The position numbers and the translations under genes were made by a program. The notes beneath the pieces are model-generated. The model made no database searches. It had not been told where the DNA came from and saw nothing but the letters and a program-made list of their open reading frames with translations. DNA of 64,000 nucleotides from Gloeocapsopsis crepidinum LEGE 06123 (lineage in GTDB: Bacteria > Cyanobacteriota > Cyanobacteriia > Cyanobacteriales > Chroococcidiopsidaceae), in NCBI RefSeq assembly GCF_015207655.1, contig NZ_JADEWN010000002.1, forward strand, positions 62,001 to 126,000, written 5' to 3'. Positions 18,628-28,931 of this stretch are shown in pieces. How positions within the stretch are numbered: position 1 is the first letter of the stretch; each line of letters begins with the position of its first letter.

Positions 18628-19884
18628 TTAATGATCTTTTTCAAGTAGCTTTCGCCGTAGCAAGTCGAGGGCTGTGCAAGCACTTAAGTGACGAATGAGC
18701 GATCGAGAACGATCTTGACCATAGCGGTGTTCAAAGACTTGCACTTTTTCATTTGATTGAGCCAATCCAATGTAAACAAGACCAACTGGTTTAGTAGAAG
18801 TACCGCCATCAGGTCCAGCGATACCAGTAATACTTAATCCCCAAGTTGTTCCTAGCAGCGATCGCACGCCTTCTGCCATTTGAGCTGCGACTGTTCTACT
18901 GACGGCTCCTTCTTGTTGGAGAGCTTGAAGATTTACACCTAACAAAGATACTTTGACTTGGTTATCGTAGGAGATAACTCCGCCCATAAAGTAGCGCGAA
19001 CTTCCAGCAATATCAGTCATCATTTGTCCCAGTCCCCCACCAGTACAAGATTCAGCAACACTGAGTGTCGCATCTTCACGTTGTAACAATTGTCCTACCA
19101 CAGAAGCTAACGAGTCCTCATCTTGACCGTAATAATTTAGCCCTGCAATTGCTTGGAGTTGTTGCTCGATGGGAGCTATGAGTTGTTCCGCTTCAGCTTG
19201 GGAATTGGCTTTAGCTGAGACGCGCAACTTTACTTCTCCACGGCTAGCATAAGGAGCTACTGTAGGATTTGGTAGGTTAAGAAATGCAGATACTTTTTCT
19301 GCCAAAGTAGACTCAGCAATTCCCCAAAACTTTAACGTTCGACTGTAGATAATTTCTTGACCAAATCCTAAGTTTTTGAGGTATGGTACGGCAGTTTCTT
19401 GCCACATTCGTTGCATTTCTGATGGCACACCAGGAAAAGTAAGGATATGCAAATTAGAAATTGGCGACCAGATAATGCCAGGTGCAGTACCGGAAGAATT
19501 AGGCAAAACTTCGGCTCCTTCAGGAATCAATGCTTGCTTGCGGTTACTCGGTGTCATAACACGACCGCGAACAGCATATTTTTGAGCAATATCTGCTAGA
19601 ATTTCTGGTTTTTCGACAAGAGGAACACCAAAAAAATCTGCGAGGGTTTCAGTTGTCAAGTCATCAGGAGTTGGACCAAGACCGCCAGTGAAAATGAGAA
19701 CATTTGAGCGATCGCTAGCAATTTTAATGACCTGTTTGAGTCGCTCTACGTTGTCTCCAACAACAGTTTGATAGTAATGAGGAATTCCTAAACTCGCGAG
19801 TTGCTGTGCTAGGTATTGGGCATTTTTGTTCAAAATATGGCCCAAGAGTAACTCGGTGCCAACACAAATAATTTCAGCAGTCAT
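18628..19884 (-). CDS. cinA: CinA-family protein (nicotinamide-nucleotide amidase domain)
   Basis: A 418-residue two-domain protein. The N-terminal MoCF-like domain opens TAEIICVGTELLLGHILNKN and has FTGGLGPTPDDLT. The C-terminal CinA domain has VAESCTGGGLGQMM and GVISYDNQVKVSLLGV, with the catalytic serine region of NMN deamidase, and GIAGPDGGTSTKPVGLVYIG. Members recycle NMN and clear damaged pyridine nucleotides; the name comes from competence genes. A heptamer repeat (19896-19922) sits 11 bases upstream of the start. Confidence 0.95.
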   Translation of the reverse strand: MTAEIICVGTELLLGHILNKNAQYLAQQLASLGIPHYYQTVVGDNVERLKQVIKIASDRSNVLIFTGGLGPTPDDLTTETLADFFGVPLVEKPEILADIAQKYAVRGRVMTPSNRKQALIPEGAEVLPNSSGTAPGIIWSPISNLHILTFPGVPSEMQRMWQETAVPYLKNLGFGQEIIYSRTLKFWGIAESTLAEKVSAFLNLPNPTVAPYASRGEVKLRVSAKANSQAEAEQLIAPIEQQLQAIAGLNYYGQDEDSLASVVGQLLQREDATLSVAESCTGGGLGQMMTDIAGSSRYFMGGVISYDNQVKVSLLGVNLQALQQEGAVSRTVAAQMAEGVRSLLGTTWGLSITGIAGPDGGTSTKPVGLVYIGLAQSNEKVQVFEHRYGQDRSRSLIRHLSACTALDLLRRKLLEKDH

Positions 19885-19895
19885 ATGATGAGCTT

Positions 19896-19922
19896 TTAGC
19901 GATTAGCGATTAGCGATTAGCT
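19896..19922. repeat. Heptamer tandem repeat TTAGCGA
   Basis: TTAGCGA is repeated nearly four times without interruption just upstream of cinA. Related units recur at 35247-35266. Such short heptamer repeats are a known feature of cyanobacterial intergenic DNA. Confidence 0.85.
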
Positions 19923-19947
19923 ATGAATTAGTTTTTACAGTTTACGC

Positions 19948-20991
19948 TTATTGTCGAGCGTGCTTCCAAACTTGCCAGCTGGTGTAACTCAAAAGTGAGG
20001 TTGCAGCACAGGCGTAAGCAATACCACTAGGTATACCTGCAAAAGCTAGTGCTAACGTTCCAACCCAGAGAGTTAATGAGTAAATGAACAAAACTGCTAA
20101 TCTGTGTGACAGCCCAGCACGTAATAGCCTGTGATGTAAATGACGCTTATCTGCATTAAAAGGCGATTTTCCCTGTCGGAGTCGTGCCAAAATGACTGCA
20201 GACATATCCACAATTGGTACTGCTAAAATCAGATAAGGTAACACTACAGCGGTAACGGCTGTAGTTTTGGCAAGTCCAATAACACCCACGCCAGCTAAGG
20301 TAAAACCTATAAAATAAGCTCCGCCATCTCCCATGAAAATCTGAGCTGGATTAAAGTTATAGCGGAGAAACCCTAACGTACCACCGGCGAGAGCAGCTGC
20401 AATCAAAGCTGCTGCTGGTTGCTGCATAAACAGTGTCACGAATAGCATGACAGTGGCTGCTATTCCTGAAACTCCGGCAGCTAAGCCATCAAGTCCATCA
20501 ATCCAATTAATTGCATTGACCATCCCAACTAGCCAAATCACCGTAAAAGGTAAACTCAGCCAGCCAAGTTGAATCAATCCAACAAAAGGAATACTCAAGA
20601 AGTCGATGTGTACGCCCATCTGCCAAACAACCCCCGCAATGATAACTTGCATCAGGAGGCGCAAGAAAGGCGATAAGCTAAACAAGTCATCTGCTAAACC
20701 AATCAAGAAGAATGCGATACCGCCAAGGGTAACACCCCATACTTCCCATTCTTTTGTTGGCGGTAAGATTCCAAAGCCACCAAGCGCCCAAACAATTAAT
20801 AAAGCTACAACCGTCCCAGTAAAAATGGCAACTCCTCCTAGGCGTACCATAGGACGCTGATGCACTTTACGTTCGTTTGGTCGATCAACTCGCCCACTTT
20901 TGATTCCAAAAGTCTTAACAACAGGAGTCATCCAAAGAACGACTATGGCAGAGAAGAAAAAGGCAATTAGATGGTATAGCTGAATAGGCAT
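19948..20991 (-). CDS. MraY/WecA-family UDP-GlcNAc (or related) polyprenyl-phosphate transferase
   Basis: A 347-residue integral membrane enzyme with about ten helices. Seen: GIKSGRVDRPNERKVHQRP at the start of the catalytic loop, GLADDLFSLSP, NAINWIDGLDGLAAG, MGDGGAYFIGF and the loop KRHLHHRLLRAGLS, which fits the WecA/TagO branch better than MraY. It would transfer a sugar-1-phosphate from a UDP-sugar to undecaprenyl phosphate, starting an O-antigen, teichoic-acid-like or exopolysaccharide chain. It stands apart from the glycosyltransferase cluster. Confidence 0.92.
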   Translation of the reverse strand: MPIQLYHLIAFFFSAIVVLWMTPVVKTFGIKSGRVDRPNERKVHQRPMVRLGGVAIFTGTVVALLIVWALGGFGILPPTKEWEVWGVTLGGIAFFLIGLADDLFSLSPFLRLLMQVIIAGVVWQMGVHIDFLSIPFVGLIQLGWLSLPFTVIWLVGMVNAINWIDGLDGLAAGVSGIAATVMLFVTLFMQQPAAALIAAALAGGTLGFLRYNFNPAQIFMGDGGAYFIGFTLAGVGVIGLAKTTAVTAVVLPYLILAVPIVDMSAVILARLRQGKSPFNADKRHLHHRLLRAGLSHRLAVLFIYSLTLWVGTLALAFAGIPSGIAYACAATSLLSYTSWQVWKHARQ

Positions 20992-21098
20992 CTGCAGATA
21001 CTCAGTTGCAAGACAACGTCTCAGCCAAAGTTTACCTGCATTTGCTGTATTTGTGTGGACATTTAGTAGAGAAAAGTCAAAAAGGAGTGAGGGGCTAG

Positions 21099-21160
21099 TT
21101 TTAAGTTTTGAGTTTTGTTAGCGTAGCGGTGCGTTAGCACGTTTTGAATTACAAGAAATT
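21099..21160 (-). repeat. Composite interspersed repeat, copy 1
   Basis: Core GTTAGCGTAGCGGTGCGTT followed by AGCACGTTTTGAATT, preceded by TTTTGAGTTTTG-type sequence. It matches copies at 27321-27405, 36042-36085 and 59143-59225. It lies in the 247-base gap between the WecA-like gene and glyA, which otherwise holds AACTCA-type heptamer repeats. Confidence 0.85.
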
Positions 21161-21238
21161 TTTAACTCAACACTCAACATTCATAATTCATAACTCTCTA
21201 AGCTCAACACTCATAACTATTGACCCCTAACCCCTTAA

Positions 21239-22522
21239 TTAGGCAAGTGCTGGTACTGAGATATTAAGATGTGGATAAAGCGGGAAGCGATTGCACAATT
21301 GTGCTACCCGTTGCCGACAAGTTTGTGCTATTGTGTCATCTTCTGGATGCAGTAGGCGATCGGCAATAATATTACCAATTTCAGTAAATTCAGCATTTCC
21401 CATACCTCGCGTTGTCATGGCTGGCGAACCAAGGCGTAAGCCACTCGTCACAAATGGTGACTCTGGATCAAAGGGAACTGTATTTTTATTAGCAGTGATG
21501 TTCACACCGCTGACTAACTGATCGGCTTGTTTACCTGTCATGCCGATGCTGCGTAAATCAACAAGCATCAAATGATTGTCTGTACCATCAGAAACAATCT
21601 TAAAGCCTCTCGATTGCAGCTGAGTTGCCAACACACGCGCGTTTTCAATAACTTGCGAGCTATAAATCTTAAATTCTGGTTTAAGTGCTTCTCCGAAAGC
21701 AACTGCCTTACCTGCAATGACATGTTCTAATGGTCCACCTTGACTACCAGGAAACACTGCCTTATCCAGCTTTTTCCCTAGTTCTGCGTCGTGGGTTAAA
21801 ATCAATCCGCCGCGAGGACCGCGCAGCGTTTTGTGTGTAGTTGTAGTGACAACATCACAATAAGGAATTGGGCTAGGATGCAAGCCAGTCGCTACTAAAC
21901 CAGCAATGTGGGCAATATCAGCTAATAAGTAAGCACCAATTTCATCGGCAATACTTCTAAATTTCTCAAAGTCAATAATTCGTGGATACGCTGAATAACC
22001 ACAAATCAATAACTTAGGACGGTGTTGTCGTGCTAGGTCGCGAATTTGGTCGTAATCAAGTTGCTCGGTTTCTTGGCTAACACCATAATGACAAACTTTA
22101 AACCACTTACCAGAGACATTAACGGGAGAACCGTGAGTCAAGTGTCCTCCGTGGGATAAATCCATTCCCATAATTGTGTCCCCAGGTTCCAGCAGTGTCA
22201 GAAACACAGCAAAATTAGCTTGTGCGCCAGAATGTGGTTGGACATTGGCATGCGCCGCACCAAATAGTTGCTTAGCACGCTCAATTGCGAGTTGCTCAAT
22301 TTCATCAATGTACTCACAACCACCGTAGTAACGTTTTCCTGGTAAACCTTCGGCGTATTTGTTAGTTAGTATTGAACCTTGTGCGGCTAAAACTGCTGTG
22401 GAAGTAAAGTTTTCGCTGGCAATTAACTCTAAATGATCGCGCTGGCGCTGCAGTTCTGAGTTAATCAAATCTGCAATAGCAGGATCTGTTTGTGCGAGAA
22501 AGTCTAAGTTAGTGCGAGTCAC
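21239..22522 (-). CDS. glyA: Serine hydroxymethyltransferase
   Basis: A 427-residue PLP enzyme interconverting serine and glycine while charging tetrahydrofolate; in cyanobacteria it also serves photorespiratory glycine. Seen: [38 protein letters not shown], and the PLP-lysine motif [16 protein letters not shown]. Full length. The 252 bases upstream show no riboswitch that I recognise. Confidence 0.97.
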   Translation of the reverse strand: MTRTNLDFLAQTDPAIADLINSELQRQRDHLELIASENFTSTAVLAAQGSILTNKYAEGLPGKRYYGGCEYIDEIEQLAIERAKQLFGAAHANVQPHSGAQANFAVFLTLLEPGDTIMGMDLSHGGHLTHGSPVNVSGKWFKVCHYGVSQETEQLDYDQIRDLARQHRPKLLICGYSAYPRIIDFEKFRSIADEIGAYLLADIAHIAGLVATGLHPSPIPYCDVVTTTTHKTLRGPRGGLILTHDAELGKKLDKAVFPGSQGGPLEHVIAGKAVAFGEALKPEFKIYSSQVIENARVLATQLQSRGFKIVSDGTDNHLMLVDLRSIGMTGKQADQLVSGVNITANKNTVPFDPESPFVTSGLRLGSPAMTTRGMGNAEFTEIGNIIADRLLHPEDDTIAQTCRQRVAQLCNRFPLYPHLNISVPALA

Positions 22523-22774
22523 TTGCTGATATCCCTAAAAATAATTTAGAACAGTGGTTATCTACCATCATCAATAGATTTTGCTAGCTAATTTTAGCGT
22601 TGATTGCACTTGTCCTGTTTCTTCATGCGCGATCGCACCACCCTGTTCTTTGTAGTGGTCGATTACCTCAACTACTCATCAGTATATTAAGCTGTGTATG
22701 AATTCTTACAGTATTTCTGAACTCATACCATAAAATGGAATTAAGTCAATTGGGGGTTCTAAAGGAGGCAGCGG

Positions 22775-22972
22775 ATGTTAGTGGTTTTGATAGAAGATCA
22801 AATCCTTGCCCCACATCAGGTTTGTCAAAGTTGTTTGCTTGCAGATCAAAGTGGACAACCCCGCTGGCGTCAAGGTCAACTACGCTGCGGTCAAGCACTT
22901 CATAAATTGGCAGCAAGTCAGCCAGATCAGTACCAATGTATAATGGGCTTCAGAATTGCCAATATTGAATAA
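22775..22972 (+). CDS. Small Cys-containing protein (65 aa)
   Basis: A 65-codon frame with a strong AAGGAGG ribosome-binding site 6 bases before the ATG. It contains a C-x2-C pair (VCQSC, residues 17 and 20) and further cysteines at 38 and 55, with QPRWRQGQLRCG and YQCIMGFRIANIE. The cysteines suggest a small metal site or redox role. It resembles short conserved cyanobacterial proteins, but I do not know its function. It is followed by the Tic20-like gene on the same strand after about 120 bases. Confidence 0.75.
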   Translation: MLVVLIEDQILAPHQVCQSCLLADQSGQPRWRQGQLRCGQALHKLAASQPDQYQCIMGFRIANIE

Positions 22973-23093
22973 TCCATCAACCTTGTAGCGTGGAAATCTT
23001 CTCGTTCACGAAATTGATGTCAGTAATTTTAAGAGGACTATAGACCTGCGTTATCCTGTAGCTTAGTGACAGCACAAATTTAGGAGGAGAATA

Positions 23094-23588
23094 ATGGCTT
23101 GGCGCGGGTCAACGACTGTTTGGGATAGAATTTTTGCTAGTCTTGCTTATTTATTACCATTAGTTGATGTTGTTGGGCTTCTACTACGTGTAGGTTTACA
23201 AAATACTATTTTTGGGGAATTTCCTGCACTGAGAATTGTTTTAGTGCCTTTGCTACCTTTGGTGCAAATCTACTTTGGTATACCATTTGTAGGGCTCATT
23301 GTTTTCTTTGTCTTGTTCTTACTAGTTGTCAGGAACGAACGGGTTAGTCACTTTATCCGCTTCAACACAATGCAGGCAATATTAATTACAATTGCGTTAT
23401 TCTTGTGCAGTATTTTGGTGCAAATATTAGCACCTGTGCCTGGTACGACTTTCGCAGTTGCAACGCTCGCTAATACTATTTTTCTCGGTGTAGTTATAGC
23501 GGCTGCCTACGCAGTTGTGCAGTCTTTGCTTGGTCGTTATGCAGAAATTCCTGCGCTCTCTGATGCAGTTTATATGCAAGTCCGCTAG
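23094..23588 (+). CDS. Tic20-family membrane protein
   Basis: A 164-residue protein with four predicted membrane helices, preceded by an AGGAGG site. It opens WRGSTTVWDRIFASLAYLLPLVD, and has RFNTMQAILI in the third region, which matches cyanobacterial relatives of Tic20, the inner-envelope import channel subunit of plastids. The bacterial role is unknown. It overlaps the convergent FAH-family gene by 4 bases. Confidence 0.9.
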   Translation: MAWRGSTTVWDRIFASLAYLLPLVDVVGLLLRVGLQNTIFGEFPALRIVLVPLLPLVQIYFGIPFVGLIVFFVLFLLVVRNERVSHFIRFNTMQAILITIALFLCSILVQILAPVPGTTFAVATLANTIFLGVVIAAAYAVVQSLLGRYAEIPALSDAVYMQVR

Positions 23589-24391
23589 GACTTCTCGAAT
23601 GGTTGCACTACAGTGTATTCTCTAGAAATCACTGTATTTTCCAATCGACCAATTCCCTCAATTTCTACGACAACAAGATCGCCTAATTGTAGTGGTCCTA
23701 CACCAACAGGAGTTCCTGTCAACACGACATCACCAGGAAGAAGTGTCATGATCTGACTAATATACGACACCAGAACATCTGGTGAAAATACCATTTGATC
23801 AATACTGGCAGATTGTACTGGCTGCGCTTGTTCATTAATAAATGTCTGTAAACGCGCTCCAGGACTGAGTTCTCGGACAATCCAAGGTCCCAAGGGGCAA
23901 AAGGTATCAAATCCTTTGGCGCGCGTCCATTGACCATCGCGTTGCTGTAAATCGCGTGCAGTAACATCATTGGCGATGGTATAGCCCCAAATTTTGTTTT
24001 GCGCTTGCGCGGCTGTACAGCCGAAAGTGCGATCGCCAATAATTAATGCTAATTCTCCTTCGTAATCGACTCGCCGCGTTTGGGATGGATAAATAATCTC
24101 ACCGCTAGTAGGAATAATTGCTGTAGATGGTTTGAGGAATAACAATGGCTCTCGCGGGACTTCTGTCCCCATTTCTGCAGCATGATCGGCATAATTTTTC
24201 CCAACTGCAACAATTTTAGAGGGAGAACACGGAGCTAGAATTTGGTAGCTTTCTGGTTCTAAATGTAACTCTGTAGGCTGACCTTGTAACCACGGAGGAG
24301 CATCAAGTACCTGAACGCTTTGGCTAGGTTTGAGTAACCCGTAGTAAATCCGTCCCTCTTGATTTTGAACTCGGACGTAGCGCTGCGCCAT
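23585..24391 (-). CDS. Fumarylacetoacetate hydrolase family protein
   Basis: A 268-residue protein. Seen: IVAVGKNYADHAAEMG, LFLKPSTAIIP, RVDYEGELALIIG with metal-binding acidic residues, GYTIANDVTARDLQQRDGQW and VVLTGTPVGVGPL. These fit the FAHD1/HpaG-like branch, magnesium enzymes that hydrolyse or decarboxylate acyl-keto acids such as oxaloacetate or acylpyruvates. The natural substrate is not readable. Confidence 0.93.
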   Translation of the reverse strand: MAQRYVRVQNQEGRIYYGLLKPSQSVQVLDAPPWLQGQPTELHLEPESYQILAPCSPSKIVAVGKNYADHAAEMGTEVPREPLLFLKPSTAIIPTSGEIIYPSQTRRVDYEGELALIIGDRTFGCTAAQAQNKIWGYTIANDVTARDLQQRDGQWTRAKGFDTFCPLGPWIVRELSPGARLQTFINEQAQPVQSASIDQMVFSPDVLVSYISQIMTLLPGDVVLTGTPVGVGPLQLGDLVVVEIEGIGRLENTVISREYTVVQPFEKS

Positions 24392-24686
24392 AAAGTGCCG
24401 TTATTCTAGGTTTTGAGCTTAACGACTGCCAACTGTTGAGGCAAATCGCAATCTATCATAATCACACCTCAGCATACATTGCATAGGTTGATTAAGTTTG
24501 TAAGATATCATCTCATCTGCAGTTAACTTAGTCTTTTTTAGCAGCGATCGCTCACTACATAGGTTATGGCATAAATGACTAACTTTGCTAGAATTATAAT
24601 TCCTTGTTGCTTGGGAAATTGTTTGATGGCAATACAAACCATTAAAAGGCGCTCAAGCAGCCATGTTGTCCATAAGGAATATCGCT

Positions 24687-25031
24687 ATGGCTTATACTTA
24701 CGAAACAATGTACATTTTGCGTCCTGATCTAGGAGAAGATCAGGTGGCACAAGCTGTGACAAAATATCAGAACATGCTTGAAGAACAAGGAGCAACACAG
24801 CTTGAAGTTCAAAACCGTGGTAAACGTCGTCTTGCTTATGAAATCGCTAAGCATCGTGAAGGTATTTACGTTCAGATGAACTACCAATCTCCTGGACGTG
24901 TTATTGCCCAGCTAGAACGAGCAATGCGATTGAGTGATGAGGTCATTCGCTATCTCACTATTAAGCAAGAAGTTGAAGTTATAGAAAGTACAGATTCACA
25001 ACAATTACCGGAAGAAGCAGTTGTTAGTTAG
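24687..25031 (+). CDS. rpsF: 30S ribosomal protein S6
   Basis: A 114-residue ribosomal protein beginning [31 protein letters not shown] and [10 protein letters not shown] are typical. The ATG at 24687 has AAGGAA seven bases upstream; an ATG eight codons earlier gives an atypical extension. It stands alone, without rpsR or ssb next to it, as usual in cyanobacteria. A strong terminator follows. Confidence 0.96.
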   Translation: MAYTYETMYILRPDLGEDQVAQAVTKYQNMLEEQGATQLEVQNRGKRRLAYEIAKHREGIYVQMNYQSPGRVIAQLERAMRLSDEVIRYLTIKQEVEVIESTDSQQLPEEAVVS

Positions 25032-25053
25032 TATCTGACTAGAATACGGTATA

Positions 25054-25092
25054 AATCCCGCTTAACTGTATAGAAAGCGGGATTACTTTTTT
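25054..25092 (+). terminator. Rho-independent terminator after rpsF
   Basis: AATCCCGCTT (25054-25063) pairs perfectly with AAGCGGGATT (25075-25084), then a T-rich run follows. It starts 22 bases after the rpsF stop. Confidence 0.9.
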
Positions 25093-25453
25093 ATATATTT
25101 ACATTCTGCGATCGCGCAATGCTGCTATTAGCCACTCAACTAAATAATAAGAAATCTTTTGCTAAAGGCTAATACAAGCTCATAAAAACTTATTTTAACT
25201 AAGTTAAATTCTGGACTCATCAACTGCATGGCGTTTTAACGCGCACTAAGAGTAGATTGATAAGTTAACGGATTCTCTCAAAATAGCCACATCTTATTTG
25301 CACGCATTCTTGATCCAAGGTTTTGTCATCAGGCGACGAGTTCAAATAATTGCAATTTAACACTCCTATTGCAATTGCTCATCTTAATAAGCAAGACTAA
25401 AAATTGTCTCTTTTTGGTTGGATTCCTGCACTGATTACCCTTAAAGAAAAATC
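25093..25453. other. Intergenic region between rpsF and STAS gene
   Basis: About 360 bases between convergent genes, with no supportable gene or RNA. One HIP1-like GCGATCGC site is present. Confidence 0.4.
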
Positions 25454-25828
25454 TTAAGCTGCTAGGATAGCAGGCTCAGTCAAAGTCAAAACAGCATCAT
25501 AACTTTCACAGATTTCAAAAACAGAATCAAGTTGAGTCAGTTCTAAAATTAACTTGATAGGCTCAGGCAAATGACATAACACTAAGCGACAATTGTTTCC
25601 TCGCGCAGCTTTTAACCCTGTAATTAAAGCTACTAAACCGGAGCTATCCATGAAATCAACTTGTGCAAGATCGACCACCCAAAGAGTACCGCGTTGTAGC
25701 ATCAGCCTCATAAACTGAGCCTCTAATAGCTTGCTACCATCACAATCTAATCTTCCTTGTGGTTGAAGTACGAGCATTGGGCAATTTTCGTTTGTAATCG
25801 TCATATAGTTTGTGCGTGTAATTGACAT
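25454..25828 (-). CDS. STAS-domain protein (anti-sigma factor antagonist type)
   Basis: About 124 residues, almost all STAS domain. Seen: LVLQPQGRLDCDGSKLLEAQF, and the phospho-acceptor region VDFMDSSGLVALITGL with the D-S-S-G motif whose first Ser is phosphorylated in SpoIIAA-like proteins. The start is uncertain: ATG at 25828 is used, an in-frame ATG at 25804 and a TTG at 25843 are alternatives, none with a clear ribosome-binding site. No anti-sigma kinase lies next to it, so its partner must be elsewhere. Confidence 0.9.
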   Translation of the reverse strand: MSITRTNYMTITNENCPMLVLQPQGRLDCDGSKLLEAQFMRLMLQRGTLWVVDLAQVDFMDSSGLVALITGLKAARGNNCRLVLCHLPEPIKLILELTQLDSVFEICESYDAVLTLTEPAILAA

Positions 25829-26588
25829 TTGATAAAAACACAAAAATAGAAAATTTCATCTTCTAGAAAAGCAACTTGTAGAATTGCCCAAAAATATGGG
25901 TCTATTACACCTATGCAATCTTTAGATGAAACTGGTAATTACGTCTATTTATCTAAGTGGAAAAGACAAACCTTTGAATCAATCCAGTAATTAATCGACC
26001 TTAAAAGTCTGTAAGGTTCGATTGTATTAATCATGTTTTCTCTACAGTTTTATTAACTGATCAAAAAGCATGAGATACTGCTTAGACTGGATGAGAGGAA
26101 GTATGCCACTAAAAACCTATATTAATTTGTTGTTTTTGTAACATTACTTCAACTAATGCCTTTATTATTTGAACATATTGACTGTCTTCGTAGTTAAGTT
26201 CATAGCTTATGGTCGTTAATGAAGTACGATCCTAAAGCTATACGTTTTAATCCCCCTACTATAAAACACTGACACAGAATGATCTCAGTAGATTTTGGGA
26301 GCTTTACGGAATCTTTATTAGGTAGAGCTGCTTTTTTAAAGCTTTCATAAAGTAAAAACGAAAAATAAAATATTCAACGATAATAGAGGTTTATGTCTCT
26401 GAGCGATGTACCTAACTAAAAGTCCTTAATTGCCAGTTAGCAGCTTTTAGAATATGCATCCAAAAGGGATATATAACTTTAGATAGATTAACTAGAACCT
26501 TAAAACAAAAACCGTATTTCCTATTTGACAGCCCTAGCAAAACCAAGCCAAGATGGAGAAAACGTAAATCTTTGTAAAGGCTGCGGGA
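25829..26588. other. 760-bp intergenic region between divergent STAS and DedA genes
   Basis: AT-rich, stop-dense region. A frame at 26525-26740 is out of phase with dedA and overlaps its start. I see no tRNA, strong hairpin or repeat. Its length suggests long leaders or regulatory DNA for the two divergent genes. Confidence 0.45.
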
Positions 26589-27221
26589 ATGTCTCTGGAG
26601 TTTGTATCACTGGAGAAGATCCAGGAGTTTGCGCATTATTACGGCTACTGGGCAATATTTATCGGTATTTTGCTAGAGAACTTGGGAATTCCCATCCCAG
26701 GAGAAACTGTAACCTTAATTGGAGGTTTTCTAGCTGGTAGTCAAGAACTCAATTATTGGTTTGTTCTAGGTAGTGCAATCTTGGGCGCTGTTCTTGGTGG
26801 CACTTGCGGATATTGGATTGGCAGATATACGGGTTGGGAATTTATTCTTCGTACTGCTGGTTTTTTTCGTATTCCCGCAGTGCGGTTAGAGGAACTGAAA
26901 GACAAATTTAGTCAAAATGCAGCTAAAGCAGTATTCTTTGGGCGATTTATTGCTTTATTACGCATCTTTTCAGGGTTATTAGCTGGAATAGCTGGGATGT
27001 CTTTTGGCAAGTTTTTTGTATACAACTTAGCTGGGGCAGCCGTATGGGCATCTGTGATGGTTACTTTAGCTTTCTTTGTAGGACAGGTTGTGTCTTTAGA
27101 ACAGTTAGTGTCCTGGGTAGGTGAATTTGCCATCTTAGCCTTAGCTATTGCTACTGCTTGGATTGTTGTTCCCTTGTGGTGGGAGTCACGCCAAGTTAAG
27201 AAAATTGCCAGTGAAGACTAA
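26589..27221 (+). CDS. DedA-family membrane protein
   Basis: A 210-residue protein with several membrane helices and the VTT/DedA signature: LENLGIPIPGETVTLIGGFLAG near the start, GAVLGGTCGYWIGRYTGW, and the conserved F-x-R-F-x-P/A-like segment FFGRFIALLRIFSGLLAG, followed by GMSFGKFFVYNLAGAAVW. DedA proteins are lipid scramblases or transporters, several recycling undecaprenyl phosphate or moving phospholipids. The ATG at 26589 is preceded by AAGG at a wide spacing. Confidence 0.93.
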   Translation: MSLEFVSLEKIQEFAHYYGYWAIFIGILLENLGIPIPGETVTLIGGFLAGSQELNYWFVLGSAILGAVLGGTCGYWIGRYTGWEFILRTAGFFRIPAVRLEELKDKFSQNAAKAVFFGRFIALLRIFSGLLAGIAGMSFGKFFVYNLAGAAVWASVMVTLAFFVGQVVSLEQLVSWVGEFAILALAIATAWIVVPLWWESRQVKKIASED

Positions 27222-27320
27222 GAGCAGAGGTGCAGGGAAAGCAGGAGAGATAGAGGGTTTTGAGTTTTGAGTCGTGAAGTGTTGAGTTTAAGAGAGTTAT
27301 GAGTTATGAAGAGTCTTTTA

Positions 27321-27405
27321 ATTCAAAACGTGCTAACGCACCGCTACGCTAACAAAACTCATAACTTAAAATAATTGCCTCCAGCACCTTTGTTCGCTTT
27401 CCAAA
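27321..27405 (+). repeat. Composite interspersed repeat, copy 2
   Basis: Reads ATTCAAAACGTGCTAACGCA, then CCGCTACGCTAAC, then AAAACTCATAACTTAAAATA, then TTGCCTCCAGCACC. It is the reverse complement of copies 1 and 4. Flanking sequence (27240-27480) is filled with AACTCA/GAGTTTTGAG-like heptamers between dedA and argG. Confidence 0.85.
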
Positions 27406-27478
27406 ACTCTTTCAACTCAAAACTCAAAACTAACCACTAGCTACTAATCACTCGCTCCTAGCCCCTAGCCTCTACCCT

Positions 27479-28681
27479 CTAGCCTCTGACTTGCTTTGAC
27501 CAAATTCGAGTTGGTAGTCCCCAAACGTAGATGAATCCTTCTGCAGCTTTGTGATCAAATTGATCGTCAGCACCGTAAGTTGCTAAATCTGGAGTGTAGA
27601 GAGAATTATCAGACCAGCGCCCGACAATCGTTGCGTTCCCCTTGAAGAATTTAAGACGCACAGTACCAGATACACGCTCTTGGGTTTTTTGCACAAAGGC
27701 ATCGAGTGCACCTTTGAGCGGACTGTACCACAACCCGTTATAAATCATTTGGCTGTAAGTTTCTTCAATACCACGCTTGTAGTGGGTGACATCTGCTGTT
27801 AAGGTGAGGCTTTCTAAGTCGCGGTGCGCTTGAATTAAAACCAGCAAAGCTGGTGTTTCGTAAATTTCCCGTGATTTGATCCCGACTAAGCGGTTTTCTA
27901 CCATATCAATGCGCCCAACACCGTGATTACCAGCAATTTGGTTGAGTTGAGCGATCAGTTCTACAGGTGCGATCGCTTCTCCATTTAGTTTGGTAGGCAG
28001 ACCTTGCTCAAAGCTGATTTCAATGTATTCTGGCGTGTCAGGAGTATCAGCGATCGCCTTTGTCATCAAATAAATTTCTTCAAGTGGTTCGGTGCGGGGA
28101 TCTTCTAAAGGTCCAGCTTCAATGCTGCGACCGAGTAAGTTACGGTCAATACTATAAGGCGAGGATTTTTTGACTGGCGCTGGAATACCGAAGCGCTCGC
28201 CATACGCAATTGTTTCCTCACGACTCATTCCCCATTCGCGTGCTGGGGCTAGCACTTTCAAATTTGGGTTAAGTGCAGCAATAGAAACATCAAACCGGAC
28301 TTGATCGTTACCTTTACCAGTACAGCCATGCGCAACCGCATCTGCACCGTACTTTTCTGCGGCTTCTACCAGAAGCTTCGCAATGAGGGGACGCGCCAAA
28401 GCTGTTGACAGCGGATAGCGATTTTCATACAAAGCATTTGCCTGAATTGCAGCAAAGGCATAATCTTTAACAAAGCTTTCTTGTGCATTGATGACAAGCG
28501 ATTCGCTAGCACCTGATTGCAGCGCTTTTTGTTTAATTGGTTCTAACTCATCTCCCTGCCCTAAATCTGCGGCTAAGGTAATAACTTCTGCAACGCCCCA
28601 CTCCTGTTTAAGATAGGGAATACAGACGGAGGTATCTACTCCACCGGAGTATGCTAGTACAACTTTGGTAGCACGACCCAT
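27479..28681 (-). CDS. argG: Argininosuccinate synthase
   Basis: A 400-residue ATP-dependent ligase joining citrulline and aspartate in arginine synthesis. Seen: the P-loop-like [59 protein letters not shown], and [15 protein letters not shown]. Full length. It is not in an operon with argB, which is about 8 kb away. Confidence 0.97.
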   Translation of the reverse strand: MGRATKVVLAYSGGVDTSVCIPYLKQEWGVAEVITLAADLGQGDELEPIKQKALQSGASESLVINAQESFVKDYAFAAIQANALYENRYPLSTALARPLIAKLLVEAAEKYGADAVAHGCTGKGNDQVRFDVSIAALNPNLKVLAPAREWGMSREETIAYGERFGIPAPVKKSSPYSIDRNLLGRSIEAGPLEDPRTEPLEEIYLMTKAIADTPDTPEYIEISFEQGLPTKLNGEAIAPVELIAQLNQIAGNHGVGRIDMVENRLVGIKSREIYETPALLVLIQAHRDLESLTLTADVTHYKRGIEETYSQMIYNGLWYSPLKGALDAFVQKTQERVSGTVRLKFFKGNATIVGRWSDNSLYTPDLATYGADDQFDHKAAEGFIYVWGLPTRIWSKQVRG

Positions 28682-28931
28682 TGATTCCTCGATTTAGCAA
28701 AACAACGAGTGATTATTATCTAACTAATTTATGCGCATTCTTGTCAGCCATGGCACAGATTTATTTATCATTCCGTCATAAGTCATGATGACTTACAAAT
28801 TGACAACGATCTATGGCAATCGTGTTAATGGGTAAAATTCATGATGAATGCTGGTTGTTTACTTGCTCAGATTCAAGCCTGGCTAAAAGCTAATCGTATT
28901 ATGACTTTTGTAGGTGGTGCTAGGGGGAAGC

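Noticed and set aside
22653-22667. NtcA-like site upstream of glyA (GTA ... TAC)
   Set aside because: The half-sites are 9 bases apart rather than the required 8, and there is no suitably spaced -10 box.
24419-24637. 72-codon frame on the minus strand upstream of rpsF
   Set aside because: No ribosome-binding site, atypical composition, and it overlaps the presumed rpsF promoter region.
26525-26740. 71-codon frame with CKGCGNVSGVC overlapping the start of dedA
   Set aside because: It is an out-of-phase shadow of the dedA 5' end, with no ribosome-binding site and unlike any family I know.
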